Assembly: GCF_003058325.1 (NCBI RefSeq)
Contig: NZ_CP028843.1
Coordinates: forward strand, 3,841,501 to 3,905,500
Direction of reading: 5' to 3'
Length of the DNA stretch: 64,000 nucleotides
Source of the DNA: Methylobacterium currus
GTDB taxonomy: Bacteria > Pseudomonadota > Alphaproteobacteria > Rhizobiales > Beijerinckiaceae
The position numbers and the translations under genes are program-made. Every line of letters begins with the position of its first letter. The stretch's first letter is position 1. Under the pieces are notes generated by a model, which was not told the origin of the DNA, did not search any database, and was given only the letters and a program-made list of their open reading frames with translations. Below are positions 39,003-49,200 of the stretch, piece by piece.

Positions 39003-39478
39003 TGAGCACTGTTGCCAGCCGCACGTTCCGCAGCACGCCGGGCCGGAACGCCCTCGAGACCTGGACGGCCATCGTCGATCTTCTCACGAAGGGTGCCGCC
39101 GGCGCAGCGCGTGAGGAGCTTCTCGCCATCGGCGGCGTCGCCGCGAGCGTCATCGCCGATCAGGCGCCGAAGGACTCGGCGATCACCGTCACCTGCGACG
39201 GTCCGCGCACGCGCATCTACTGCCTCTATGGAGACGACGCCATAGACGGCGGGGACGCGAACGAAGACGCGCTCGGCTACGACCCGCTGAAGGGCGACTG
39301 GGGCGTCTCGCTGCCCTGCCTGAGCGAGGACCTCGCCTGGGTCCAGGCCGCCCTCAAGAAACACAGCACCCGCATCACGGCCCGCGACCGCGACGAAACC
39401 GTCAAGGCTGCCGGCGGCGCCGAAGCCGCGGCGGCGCAGGCCCTCACCCTCGATCCGAAGGGGTTCCTCGGCTCATGA
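39002..39478 (+). CDS. cap8: Probable second HORMA-type protein (Cap8) of type III CBASS
   Basis: 158 residues from ATG 39002 ([20 protein letters not shown]). A helical N-terminal half with [18 protein letters not shown] and strands [20 protein letters not shown] is followed by a conserved-looking [20 protein letters not shown] and helix [17 protein letters not shown]. The position between cap6 and the HORMA gene matches the second HORMA-like protein of two-HORMA type III systems, thought to bind the first one. I identify it by context and overall resemblance rather than a strong motif. It overlaps cap7 by four bases. Confidence 0.7.
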   Translation: MSTVASRTFRSTPGRNALETWTAIVDLLTKGAAGAAREELLAIGGVAASVIADQAPKDSAITVTCDGPRTRIYCLYGDDAIDGGDANEDALGYDPLKGDWGVSLPCLSEDLAWVQAALKKHSTRITARDRDETVKAAGGAEAAAAQALTLDPKGFLGS

Positions 39479-39978
39479 CCAGCGTCGCCGTCAACACCTA
39501 CACGCACTCCGTCACCTATGTGGCGGACAACATCCTGAAGAGCTTCAAGGACATCGTCCAGCTCAGCGGGCTCGACCCCGGCAGGCTCGTCGCCGACTGG
39601 GAAACGAACATGCGCGCCCTCAAGACGTGGCTCGGCACCGGCGACCTGCAGAGCGTCGTGCTGGAGGTGTTCAACCCCAAGACCGGCGCCCTGATCGTCC
39701 GCTGGGATATCGACGTCGTCTACAACTGGTCGTCCGGCGACGGCAATTTCTGGACCGACACGGAGCAGCTCAAATACCACATCCGCAAGGCCGGCGTCGC
39801 GCCGGCCGACGCCAGCTACGACATCCTGCTGCACACCAAGCCCGGCCGTCCCGACGTCCAGGGCTGGGGGAAGGGCGCCTACCGCTCCACCGACGGCTTC
39901 TTAAGGCACAGCCTGGGCACGACCATCGATCATAGCGGCCTCGGGGGTAACGCCGCCTACTGGAGGAAGACCAACTGA
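39475..39978 (+). CDS. cap7: Cap7, bacterial HORMA-domain protein of type III CBASS
   Basis: 167 residues. The N-terminus [20 protein letters not shown] and the central [20 protein letters not shown] then [10 protein letters not shown] match the core helix and strands of bacterial HORMA proteins. The C-terminal [20 protein letters not shown] is the mobile safety-belt region. HORMA proteins close around a peptide (a phage protein or a partner) and then bind and activate the CD-NTase. Cap6 reopens them. Start and stop overlap the neighbours (ATGA with cap8, TGATG with the CD-NTase). Confidence 0.87.
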   Translation: MTSVAVNTYTHSVTYVADNILKSFKDIVQLSGLDPGRLVADWETNMRALKTWLGTGDLQSVVLEVFNPKTGALIVRWDIDVVYNWSSGDGNFWTDTEQLKYHIRKAGVAPADASYDILLHTKPGRPDVQGWGKGAYRSTDGFLRHSLGTTIDHSGLGGNAAYWRKTN

Positions 39979-40880
39979 TGCTGACGGTCGACGAGGCTTT
40001 CCGGAAATTCAAGAGCCGCCTGGAACTCAATGACAAGGAGCAGGCGAACGCGTCGGCGCGCCAGAACGAGGTGCGCGAATATCTCGATACGAAATTCTCG
40101 ATCGACAACAGCTTCCTCACCGGCTCCTACAGGCGCCACACCAAGACCAAGCCGCTCAAGGACATCGACATCTTTTTCGTCCTGAAGGAGTCCGAGCGCC
40201 ATTACCGCGACAAGCCGCCTTCCGTCGTCATCAAGGATTTCTGCGACGCGCTGGTCGACAAGTACGGCAAGGACGCCGTGCGCAAGCAGAGCCGGTCGGT
40301 CAATGTTGATTTCGGCGTCGTCGTCGACGCCGAGGACAATACCGACTACCGCGTCCTGAGCGTCGACGTCGTTCCCGCTTTCGCCAAGGGCACCGATTAC
40401 GAGATCCCCGACACGGACAGCGGCGTCTGGATCAAGACCAACCCAAAGATTCACGCGGACAAGGCGACAGCCGCCCACCAGTCCTTCTCGAGCGAATGGA
40501 AGGGCCTCGTGCGCATGGTCAAATACTGGAACAACAACCCCAAGCACGGCGCCGACAAGCCGGTCAAACCGTCGTTCCTGATCGAGGTGATGGCCCTCGA
40601 ATGCCTATACGGCGGGTGGCAGGGGCGCTTTGACATCGAGATCCAGGCGCTGTTCGCAACCCTGGCCGATCGCATTTTCGACACTTGGCCGGACCCTGCC
40701 GGCCTGGGGCCAGCGATCAGCAACGGCATGGACAATGCCCGCAAGCAACGCGCCCGCGACCTGCTGATGGCGGCAAGCCGCGAGGCGTCGCTCGCCATCA
40801 ATCACGCCCGCCAGGGCCGCAACGGCGAGGGGCTCAAAGCCTGGCGCGCCCTCTTCGGTCCCAAATTCCCGCTGTCATGA
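39978..40880 (+). CDS. CD-NTase (cGAS/DncV-like nucleotidyltransferase) of type III CBASS
   Basis: 300 residues. The nucleotidyltransferase signature is complete: [20 protein letters not shown], with Gly-Ser at 49-50 and catalytic Asp 62 and 64. The third acidic residue is in [12 protein letters not shown] (Asp 130). The C-terminal helical domain contains [11 protein letters not shown] and [11 protein letters not shown], typical of this superfamily. It is predicted to make a cyclic oligonucleotide after HORMA binding. The clade is probably C or D, as in other HORMA/TRIP13 systems. The product is not predictable from sequence, though a trinucleotide would suit the Cap4 effector. Confidence 0.92.
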   Translation: MLTVDEAFRKFKSRLELNDKEQANASARQNEVREYLDTKFSIDNSFLTGSYRRHTKTKPLKDIDIFFVLKESERHYRDKPPSVVIKDFCDALVDKYGKDAVRKQSRSVNVDFGVVVDAEDNTDYRVLSVDVVPAFAKGTDYEIPDTDSGVWIKTNPKIHADKATAAHQSFSSEWKGLVRMVKYWNNNPKHGADKPVKPSFLIEVMALECLYGGWQGRFDIEIQALFATLADRIFDTWPDPAGLGPAISNGMDNARKQRARDLLMAASREASLAINHARQGRNGEGLKAWRALFGPKFPLS

Positions 40881-40931
40881 TGCGCGCGCGAGACAACACT
40901 GCCCCAGGGGCAAACCGGACGGAGGCCGCGC

Positions 40932-42449
40932 ATGGCTGAGGCGGTTACGGCGCGCTGGCATGGCGATAACTATCAGGCCCGCATCTTTTGGGAGAACGCG
41001 TTCAACCTTCTCGATCCGCACTCCTGCGTTGTCGAGGTGACGTTCGAGGCCAACGGGCCGAAGGCGTTCGACGACGTGGTCGTCAAGTATGATCCGCCCG
41101 TTGCCCGTTCAGGCCCCGAGCGTGTCTCGGCCGACTACCACCAGGTCAAGTGGCACGTGCAGACGGGCGGGCGATTCGGGTACGAGGATTTCATCGATCC
41201 CGACTTCATCGGCGCGCAGTCGTTCTCTCTTCTGCACCGCCTGCAGCAGGCGCGACTGACGGCGCCGCCGTCGGCGCATTTCACGTTCCTGACCACCTAC
41301 CGCATCAAGGACGGCGATCCGCTCGCCACGCTCATCTCGGGTCATGACAAGACCCTGCTGATCGAAAAGCTGTTCGACGGCACCACGGACAGGAGCCGGA
41401 TGGGCAAGGTGCGCAAGCTCTGGCGGGAGCATTTGCAGCTCGCCGACGACGAGGCGCTGAAAGCCGTTGTGCGCGGCCTGCGCGTCATCGACGGGCACAG
41501 GTCCCTCGACGAGCTGCGCACGGAGATCAACGTCAAGGCGCAGGTCGTGGGCGTGCTGGCGTGCAGCGCGGCTGATTCGGATTTCCGCTACGACGAGCTG
41601 GCCCGCCAGCTGAAAATCCGGCAGCTCAGCGCGCTGACCCGGGACTCGTTTCTTCAGTTCTGCCGCGAGGAACGTCTGCTCGTCGAGCGGATGGCTGAGC
41701 CGGACCCGTTTCTTCCGGTCGCCATCCGCAGCTTCCTGGGGCCGGCGGCTGACATCGTCGGCGCCGCGCCCGGCGACACGCTGTTGCTCACCGACGATTT
41801 CCGGCAGCGCTATCTTCAGGACGACCGCCACTGGCAGAGGGACATCAGGCCGAAAGTCGAGAACTTCCTGCGGGAGGCTGTCAGAAAGTCGGCACGACTG
41901 CGCCTGATCCTGGATGCCCACGCCTCCATCGCGTTCCTTGCCGGCGCGGTTCTCGATCTTAAATCTGGCGTCCAGACGCAGCTGGCGCAAAAGGGGCGCG
42001 TCGGGGCGCGGATCTGGCGCGCGGACGACGCCTCGGCGGCCAAGGGCGCTCGCTTCGACATCGCTGATGAGGTCATCGGGGATGGGCGCGATATCGCGGT
42101 GGCTGTCAGCATCTCGCAGCCGGCCACGGCGCAGGCGCGTGCCTACGTTGCCGCGCAACTGCCCGAAGTCGGACGCCTCGTGTCCTGCACGCTGCCTGGC
42201 GGGCCGGGTCAGCAGAGCGTTGCGGGCGGAGAGCACGCGGCAGCTCTCGCTGAACAACTCTCCAATCACCTGCGGTCTCTAAAGATCCACGATCCCGATG
42301 CCGTGGTTCACATCTTTGCGGCGTGCCCGAACAGCTTCCTGTTCTTCCTCGGTCAGCATCACCAGAGCATCGCCCCCTGCATCGTCTATGAGTTCGACTT
42401 CGACCGGCGGGGCACCAAGACCTATCAGCCATCCTTCGTTATCGACTAG
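40932..42449 (+). CDS. cap4: Cap4 effector: nuclease plus SAVED domain
   Basis: 505 residues. The N-terminal ~200 residues form a DUF4297-like PD-(D/E)xK nuclease. Acidic residues lie in VTFEANGPKAFDDVVVKYDP and the Q-x-K motif in ADYHQVKWHV. The C-terminal ~200 residues form a SAVED domain, seen in DIADEVIGDGRDIAVAVSIS, VVHIFAACPNSFLFFLGQHH and APCIVYEFDFDRRGTKTYQP. Cap4 proteins bind cyclic oligonucleotides through SAVED, oligomerise and cleave double-stranded DNA without specificity, killing or arresting the infected cell. The gene is 51 bases after the CD-NTase and is not overlapped. This combination replaces the NucC nuclease more often cited with HORMA systems. Confidence 0.88.
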   Translation: MAEAVTARWHGDNYQARIFWENAFNLLDPHSCVVEVTFEANGPKAFDDVVVKYDPPVARSGPERVSADYHQVKWHVQTGGRFGYEDFIDPDFIGAQSFSLLHRLQQARLTAPPSAHFTFLTTYRIKDGDPLATLISGHDKTLLIEKLFDGTTDRSRMGKVRKLWREHLQLADDEALKAVVRGLRVIDGHRSLDELRTEINVKAQVVGVLACSAADSDFRYDELARQLKIRQLSALTRDSFLQFCREERLLVERMAEPDPFLPVAIRSFLGPAADIVGAAPGDTLLLTDDFRQRYLQDDRHWQRDIRPKVENFLREAVRKSARLRLILDAHASIAFLAGAVLDLKSGVQTQLAQKGRVGARIWRADDASAAKGARFDIADEVIGDGRDIAVAVSISQPATAQARAYVAAQLPEVGRLVSCTLPGGPGQQSVAGGEHAAALAEQLSNHLRSLKIHDPDAVVHIFAACPNSFLFFLGQHHQSIAPCIVYEFDFDRRGTKTYQPSFVID

Positions 42450-42608
42450 ACGCAGAGGTATTTCCTTGTGTCTCCGCTGGCGCGGATCGGGCTCTATCGC
42501 GCCGTGGCTGGCCGCGACGGAGACCGCGGCCCGCTGTCTTGACCCTGACCCGGCCAACTGGTCCGCATCGAGCGCAAGTTTTTCGGGCATCCTGAACTCT
42601 GACCGAGG

Positions 42609-43043
42609 ATGGATGTCATGCCTCGCAAACGCTTCACGACCGAACAGATCGCCTTTGCCCTCAGGCAGGCGGAGAACGGCAGCACGGTGGAGGAGATCTG
42701 CCGGAAGATGGGCGTGTCCAAGACGACCTTCTACCGCTGGAAGAAGCAGTTCACCGGCATGGGCGTACCGGAGATCCGGCGGCTGAAGCAGCTGGAGGTG
42801 GAAAACGACCGATTCCCCGCGGTCACGGCAGCGGCGTCTGCTGACGCGCTTGATGCGAGAGCCCCCGCGAATCGGCTGGTGGCAGCGAACCGTGTCAGGA
42901 ACGCAAATGCTGGGAAAACCCTTGCAACCAGACATTCCCGACATCCGCCGCGATGGGCGGCTTTGGGTCAGGAGCGTGGATTGCGCAAGCACCACCGGAA
43001 CATCCGAGTGGGATCGAAAGCGGCCCAGACATGGCCAAGTTGA
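42609..43043 (+). mobile_element. IS3-family insertion sequence remnant (OrfA, broken)
   Basis: From ATG 42609 the first ~63 residues are a normal IS3 OrfA: RKRFTTEQIAFALRQAENGS then EEICRKMGVSKTTFYRWKKQ and PEIRRLKQLEVEND, i.e. the HTH_Tnp_1 domain. After that the frame becomes unrelated low-complexity sequence, and no DDE OrfB is found. The element is truncated and cannot move. It starts about 160 bases after cap4. Terminal inverted repeats were not identified. Confidence 0.72.
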
Positions 43044-43087
43044 TTGGGTTTTGACTCTGGCTCTTGAACCTCAAATCACGCGCCCGC

Positions 43088-43459
43088 TCATGCCGCGGCG
43101 CCGATGGCTTCCAGCAGCTGCGGCGACCGGTAGGGCTTGGGGAAGAATCGCCCATCGTCGGGAACCTTGGCCTCACGGAGCCAAGCCCGGCCCGAGGTCA
43201 CGACGAGCCGGATACGTGGCCAGCGCTCGGCGACGCGTCCCGTCAGCGCGAGCCCATCCATCGATCCCGGCACGTCGATGTCGGTAAAGACGACGTCGAC
43301 GCCGCGGCGTTGCTCCAGCACCGACAAGGCTGCGTCAGCCGTGGACGCCTCAACGACGGCGTAGCCGGCATCCTCCAGCATCGCGACGGCGATCATGCGG
43401 ATGAGGTGTTCGTCCTCCACGAAGAGGATGCAGGGGAGGGGAGCAGGCGGCGAGGACAT
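43088..43459 (-). CDS. Single-domain response regulator
   Basis: ATG 43459 (MSSPPAPLPCILFVEDEHLI) gives 123 residues. It is a receiver with acidic pair FVEDEHL, phospho-acceptor Asp in VVFTDIDVPG, Ser in VVTSGRA and Lys in FFPKPYRS. It lacks an output domain. It lies 96 bases downstream of the broken GAF/PAS/HWE kinase on the same strand, echoing the receiver plus HWE kinase pair at 9008-12100. Its cognate kinase may therefore be inactive. Confidence 0.9.
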   Translation of the reverse strand: MSSPPAPLPCILFVEDEHLIRMIAVAMLEDAGYAVVEASTADAALSVLEQRRGVDVVFTDIDVPGSMDGLALTGRVAERWPRIRLVVTSGRAWLREAKVPDDGRFFPKPYRSPQLLEAIGAAA

Positions 43460-43555
43460 AGGGCGGGACCAGGGCTCGGGGACGAAGCGGTGCAACCGCC
43501 GAATAGGGCACGCAGTTTCAGCTTGGCGGCACGCCACTGGGACGCCGACGCGCCC

Positions 43556-46052
43556 TCAGCCCTCGTCCTGGAAGTTGCGGAGGGGCGCCTCGACGACGCA
43601 GGTCACGCCCTCGGGGGGGTAGTCCAAGGATAGGACGCCCCCAACTTGGCCGGTCAACCCGCGCTCGATCAGCCGCGTTCCGAAGCCCTTACGGGCGGGG
43701 GGACGCACCGGGGGCCCGCCGCGCTCGCGCCAGGCGAGCCTCAGGAGAGGACCGTCGTCACCCTCCCGGATGGACCAAGACATCTCCACCCGGCCGTCCG
43801 GGACCGAGAGCGCGCCGTACTTCATTGCATTGGTAGTCATCTCGTGCAGCATCAGCGCGAGCCATAGAGCCGCTTTCGCGCCGACCTCGATTTCGGGATC
43901 TGCGACCCGCACACGCTCCGATGCCCCCTCCAGGACGCCGATGCCCTCCCGGACGACGGCCGCGAGGGGGGCGCGCTCGGCGGCGCCTCCGAGCAGGATG
44001 TCGTGCGCCTTGCCGAGCGCGATTAATCGCTGGGAGAGTACCTCGCGCGCGTCATCGACGTCGGCGGCACCGCGCAGCGTTTGCGCCACCACGACCTGCA
44101 CCATCGAGAACAGGTTCTTCATGCGGTGCGAAAGCTCGTGGTTGAGCAGGCGTTGCCGCTCCTCGGCCCGCAGCCGCGCGACGCCGACCTCGACGCGGTC
44201 GGCCACCACGCGCATGAACTCAAGTTCCTGCGCGGTCCAGGTCCGGGGCACGCGGTCGTGCACGAAGAACAGAGCCACCGTGCTGCCGCGCTCGCGGAGC
44301 GGGGTATCGACGAAGGCGGCCACGTCGATGGGCCGAAGCGCTGGCATGAAGGAGGCGGTGCGCGGGTCTGCGGCGACGTCGTGAATCACCAGCGGCTCGC
44401 CCCGCATGAGGCCGTGATGAAGCTCACCGTAGTCGGCGAAGCGGTGGTCGCCGGCCACGCTGACCTGTCCCGGCGCCGTCCAGTCCGGCTCGATGCTCAC
44501 GTGTTGCCCGTCGCGTCGAGGCGGCCGAAACCGGCGCGGCTGGCGTTCAGCGCAGTGCCTGCGACCTCGGCCGCCACCCGCGTCACCTCGGCCACTTCGG
44601 TGAGGTCGCGCAGGCGGTCGCCGAGCTCCAACAGCACCGTCTTGAACCACTCGCTCTCGGCCAGCGCGTCCCGGTCGGCCCGCTGCTTGGTGATGTCGCG
44701 CGCGACGCCGACGAAGCGGAGGGGCTTGCCGGCCTCGTCGCGTTCGAGCTCGCCTTGCGGGCGATCCAGCGCACCTCCCCCGTGTCGGGTCGGCGGATGC
44801 GGTACTCGACGTCGCGCGGCGCCTGCCCGTTCGTGCGGAAAGTCGCGGTCGAGACGAGGTGCGCGTCCTCCCGGATAACCAGCCGCTCGAAGGCTGCAGA
44901 CGGGTAGCTGTCGCGCGGTGGCAAGCCGTAGAGGCGGCAGAACTCGGGCGTGGCGTGCAGGACACCGTCGCGCCCGACGGCGAACACGCCCACGCCGCCG
45001 GCCTCCTGTGCGAGCCGCAAATGGTCCTCGGCCTCGCGCCGGGCGGCGACCTCACCCAACTCGGCCAACCCCGCCGACACGGTGCCGGCGAGCACTTGCG
45101 CGAGCTTGAGGTCGGTGGCAGTGAAGGCTCGGCGTCGGCTCGACTGCAGCTTGAGCACGCCGACCGCCTCCCTGCCACGGCGGACCGGCACGATCACGCA
45201 GGAGCGCAGGCGAAGGGACTCGACGAGGTCCCGCTTGACCCGGGCATCCTCCAGCACGTCGGGTACCAGCGCGGGCTCGCCGGAGAGCAGGCACGCCCCC
45301 GCGAGGCTGCCTCGCAGCGGCACCCGCAGCCCAGCATGGGGAACGAGTACGCCCGTGGTGGCGCGATAGACAAGCTCCTCGCCGTCCAACGTCTCGATGA
45401 CGGCGCCCTCGGCATGCGGCACGGCTTCAATCGCACCCGTGACCAAGGCGTCCAGCATGACGCCCAGATCGCCTTTGGCCCCGGACAGGGCGGCTTGGGT
45501 GCGGATCAGCTCCTCGCTCTGCCCGAGCAGGCGGCGCTGTTCGGCCAACGCGCGACGCAGCTCCATCTGCGCCATGACCTGCCCGGCTAGCGCACGAAGG
45601 GATTCGGCTTGGCTAGGCGTAAGCCCGGACGGCCGGGGAGCGACGTCGATCACGCAGAGGCTCCCCAGCGCCTTGCCGTCCGGCGTGCGCAAAGGTGCGC
45701 CTGCGTAGAACCGGATGCCGGGCCCGCCGGTGACCAGCGGGTTTGTCAGGGTGCGAGGGTCGCGGGTCAGGTCGGGGATGACGAGCAGGTCCGGCTCGAC
45801 GAGCGCGTGGACGCAGACGGACGCGTTCAGGTCCGTCCCGCATTCCGGGAAGCCGAGGCGTGCCTTGAACCACTGCTGGTCGCCGGCGACGAGGCTGACC
45901 AGGGCCACCGGGGTCTCGCAGATGTTGCGGGCGAGCAGGACGATGTCGTCGAAGCCCTTCTCCGGCGCAGTGTTGAGGATCCCGTAGGTGGCCAGAGCCG
46001 CGAGCCGGTTCGGGTCGACGACGGTGTCCAAGGTGGCTGCAGGTACGCTCAT
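43556..46052 (-). pseudogene. GAF-GAF-PAS-GAF-HWE sensor kinase with two one-base frameshifts
   Basis: From ATG 46052 (MSVPAATLDTVVDPNRLAAL) the frame encodes two GAF domains (about 20-330) and a PAS (about 345-450) up to TGEVRWIARK. There one G is missing (near 44755) and the text continues one frame over as GELERDEAGKPLRFVGVARD through LNASRAGFGRLDA. A second missing G (near 44511) shifts to DGQHVSIEPDWTAPGQVSVA, a third GAF, and the HWE core (LLNHELSHRMKNLFSMVQVV, LHEMTTNAMKYGALS, KGFGTRLIERG). Restoring both bases gives a complete kinase of about 830 residues. It may be two sequencing deletions or a recent pseudogene. Confidence 0.8.
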
Positions 46053-46256
46053 CGATGGGCCGGCGCTACTTGGCCTCGCGCGGAACCGACGCGCACGGGG
46101 CGTCTGGGGTTACGGGCCATGCGTCGCCCATTCACTTCGCTCAGGCAACGCTTGAACCCGTTCCGATAGCGTGAAAGCGGGGCGCGGTGCAGCCTATGCC
46201 CGCGCCGGATGGCGAGAAGGCGGGGGATCCCCCATGCGGTCGCCCCCATGGGTTCG

Positions 46257-49200
46257 TCAGGGCGCCGCGATGAGGTCCTTGATGCGGGAGGCCAGCGCCT
46301 CCATCACGAAAGGCTTGGTCAGCACTTGCATGCCCGGCTCCAGGTGGCCGTTCCCGACCGCGGCGTTCTCGGCGTAGCCGGTGATGAACAGCGCCTTCAA
46401 TCCCGGTCGGCTCACGCGGCCGGCATCGGCCATCTGGCGCCCGTTCATGCCGCCCGGCAGGCCGACGTCGGTGACGAGCAGGTCGATGCGCACGTCCGAT
46501 TGCAGGACCTTCAACCCGGCGGCCGCGTCCGCCGCCTCGATGGCGGTGTAGCCCAGGTCTTCCAGAACCTCCGTCACCAGCATGCGGATGCTCGGCTCGT
46601 CGTCCACGATGAGTACCGTCTCGCCCTGCTCGGCACGCGGAGCCGAGGCGAGGTCCGGCATGCTTTCGGCGCCCTCTGCGTCGCCGTAGTGGCGCGGGAG
46701 GTAGATGCACATGGTCGTGCCTTGACCGACCTCAGAGTAGATGCGCACCTGCCCGCCCGATTGCCGCGCGAAGCCGTAGATCATCGATAGGCCGAGACCG
46801 GTACCCTGACCGATCGGCTTCGTGGTGAAGAACGGGTCGAAGGCGCGCGCAATGACGTCCGGCGTCATGCCAGTTCCTGTATCGGTCACGCACAAGGACA
46901 GGTACTGCCCCTGCGGTAGATCGCGCTCGCGCGCGGCGCGGTCGTCGAGCCACTTGTTGGCGGTCTCGATGGTGATGCGGCCGCCGTCCGGCATGGCGTC
47001 CCGCGCGTTGATGCAGAGGTTGAGCAGCGCGTTCTCAAGCTGCGGCGGATTGACGAGTGCCGGCCAGAGGCCGGCCGCGCCGACCACCTCGATGTGGATG
47101 GTCGGGCCCACCGTCCGGCGGATCAACTCCTGCATGCCGTGGATGAGGGCATTCACGTCGGTGGGCTTCGGGTCGAGGGTCTGGCGCCGCGAGAAGGCGA
47201 GCAGGCGGTGGGTGAGGGCGGCCGCTCGCTTCGAGGCGCCCTGGGCTGCGTTGATGTAGCGGTCGAGGTCGGTGAGCCGGCCCTGGCTCATCCGGGTCTG
47301 CAGGAGTTCCAGGCTGCCGGAAATGCCGGTGAGCAGGTTGTTGAAATCGTGCGCCAGGCCGCCGGTGAGCTGCCCGACCGCTTCCATCTTCTGCGATTGG
47401 CGCAGCGCCTCCTCGGTCCGTGCGAGCGCCTGCGCGGCCTCCTTCTCGGCCGTGACGTCCCGGCCGACAGCGTGGATGAAGTCCGCGTCCGGCACCGCCG
47501 TCCAGGAAAGCCACCGGTAGGAGCCGTCCTTGTGCCGGTAGCGGTTCTCGAAGCGGGGAATGACCGAGCCGGCCGAAAGGTCGCCGGCGGCCGCGGCGGT
47601 CGAGGCCGCGTCATCCGGGTGGACGAGGTCCATGAAGGAGCGCCCGACGAGCTCGTCCCCGCTCCAGCCGAACAGCGCGGTCCAGGCCGGGTTGACCGCT
47701 ACGATGGTGGCGTCGAAGCGGGCCACCAGCATCACGTCGGTCGAGAGGCGCCACATGCGGTCGCGGTCGCGCGTGCGCTCCTCGACCTGCTGCTCCAGGG
47801 ACGCGTTGAGGCACTCCAGCTGGGCCGTGGCACGTTTGCGGTCCTCGATGTCGGTGTTCGTGCCGATCCACCGGACCACCGCGCCGCCGGGACCGCGGAT
47901 CGGCTCGGCCCGAACGAGGAACCAACGATAGGTCGCGTCGGCGCGACGGATGCGGAATTCAGTCTCGTAGAGGGTGCCGTCGGCAAGCGCCGCCGCCCAG
48001 GCCCGGCCTGCGGCCTCGACGTCATCCGGGTGTACGATGGACGCCCATGCCGTCCCGTCGAGCTCGCCCGGCACGGTGCCAGCGTAAGCGTTGACCTGCA
48101 CGTTGAACCAGTAGAGGTCACCGTTCGCGTCGGCGGCCCAGACGTGGTTCGGCATGGCCTGCGCGAAGACCCGGAACTGCTCCTCGCTCTCGCGTCGGCT
48201 CGCCTCTGCGCGGAAGCGCTCGATGGCGGCCCGGGTGCGCTCGGCGACGTCGCGCACGAAGTCGAGCTTATCGGTGCGCCAGTCACGCGGCTGCCGGTCG
48301 TGCAGGAAGAAGAGCGCCACGATGCGCCCGTGCTCCATCACCGGCACGTTGATCAAGGCACGTACGCCTATGGCCAGGAGCGGTCCCGGGTTGCCCGCGG
48401 TGCGCGGATCGACCGTCACGTCCGGGATGACGACCTCGCGGCCTTCCGCCAGGCCGGAGCGGACCTCACCGTAATCGGCGAAGCGGTGCCGCCCGGCGAG
48501 GCTGACCACGCCCGGGGCCGTCCAGTCCCGCTCGATATCGACGTACTCCAGCGCCTCGTCGACCGTGCCGTACCCGGCCCGGTCGAGACCTAGCGTGCGG
48601 GCCATGATCTCGGCGCCTACTGCCGCCATCTCGGCCGTGTCGCGGCATTCCTGAAGGCGGTCGCCGATGGCGATCAAGGCGTCCCGGAAGGATTCCAGCC
48701 TGCGGCGTTCCGTAAGGTCGCGGGTGACAGTACCGTAGCCGGTGACCGCACCCTCCGCGTCGCGGACCGGGAAGATGGTGTAGTGGACGGGGACCGCGGC
48801 GCCGGTCGAGAAGTTGCGGAACGCGAGGTCGCCTTCCCAGAAGCCGCCCTCACGCGCGGTGGGAAGGACCTTCCCTAGCACCGTTGGTCGGTCTGCCGGC
48901 TCGAAGTAGTCGAGCAGGATGTAGCCGCGGGCTTCTTCCAGGCCGGCCAAACCGACGAGCCGACGACCACCCTCGTTGACGAACTCCGCGTTGCCGTCGA
49001 GATCGGCCAACCCGATGAAGTCGCTCGACTGCTCGACGAGAGCCGCAAGACGCCGCGCGCGAGTTTCGGCGGTTCTGGTCTCCGTGATATCACGGACGGT
49101 GCCGACGAAGCGCACGGGTCGGCCGTCCCGGAAAACCGTGTTGCCCCTCGCGGCCAGCGTGCGCTCCACGCCATCGCGCCGGCCGATGACGCGGTACTCT

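Noticed and set aside
40932..42449. NucC-type effector, as in the best known HORMA systems
   Set aside because: The length (505 residues), the DDVVV...QVKW nuclease motif and the C-terminal SAVED features fit Cap4; NucC is about 240 residues.
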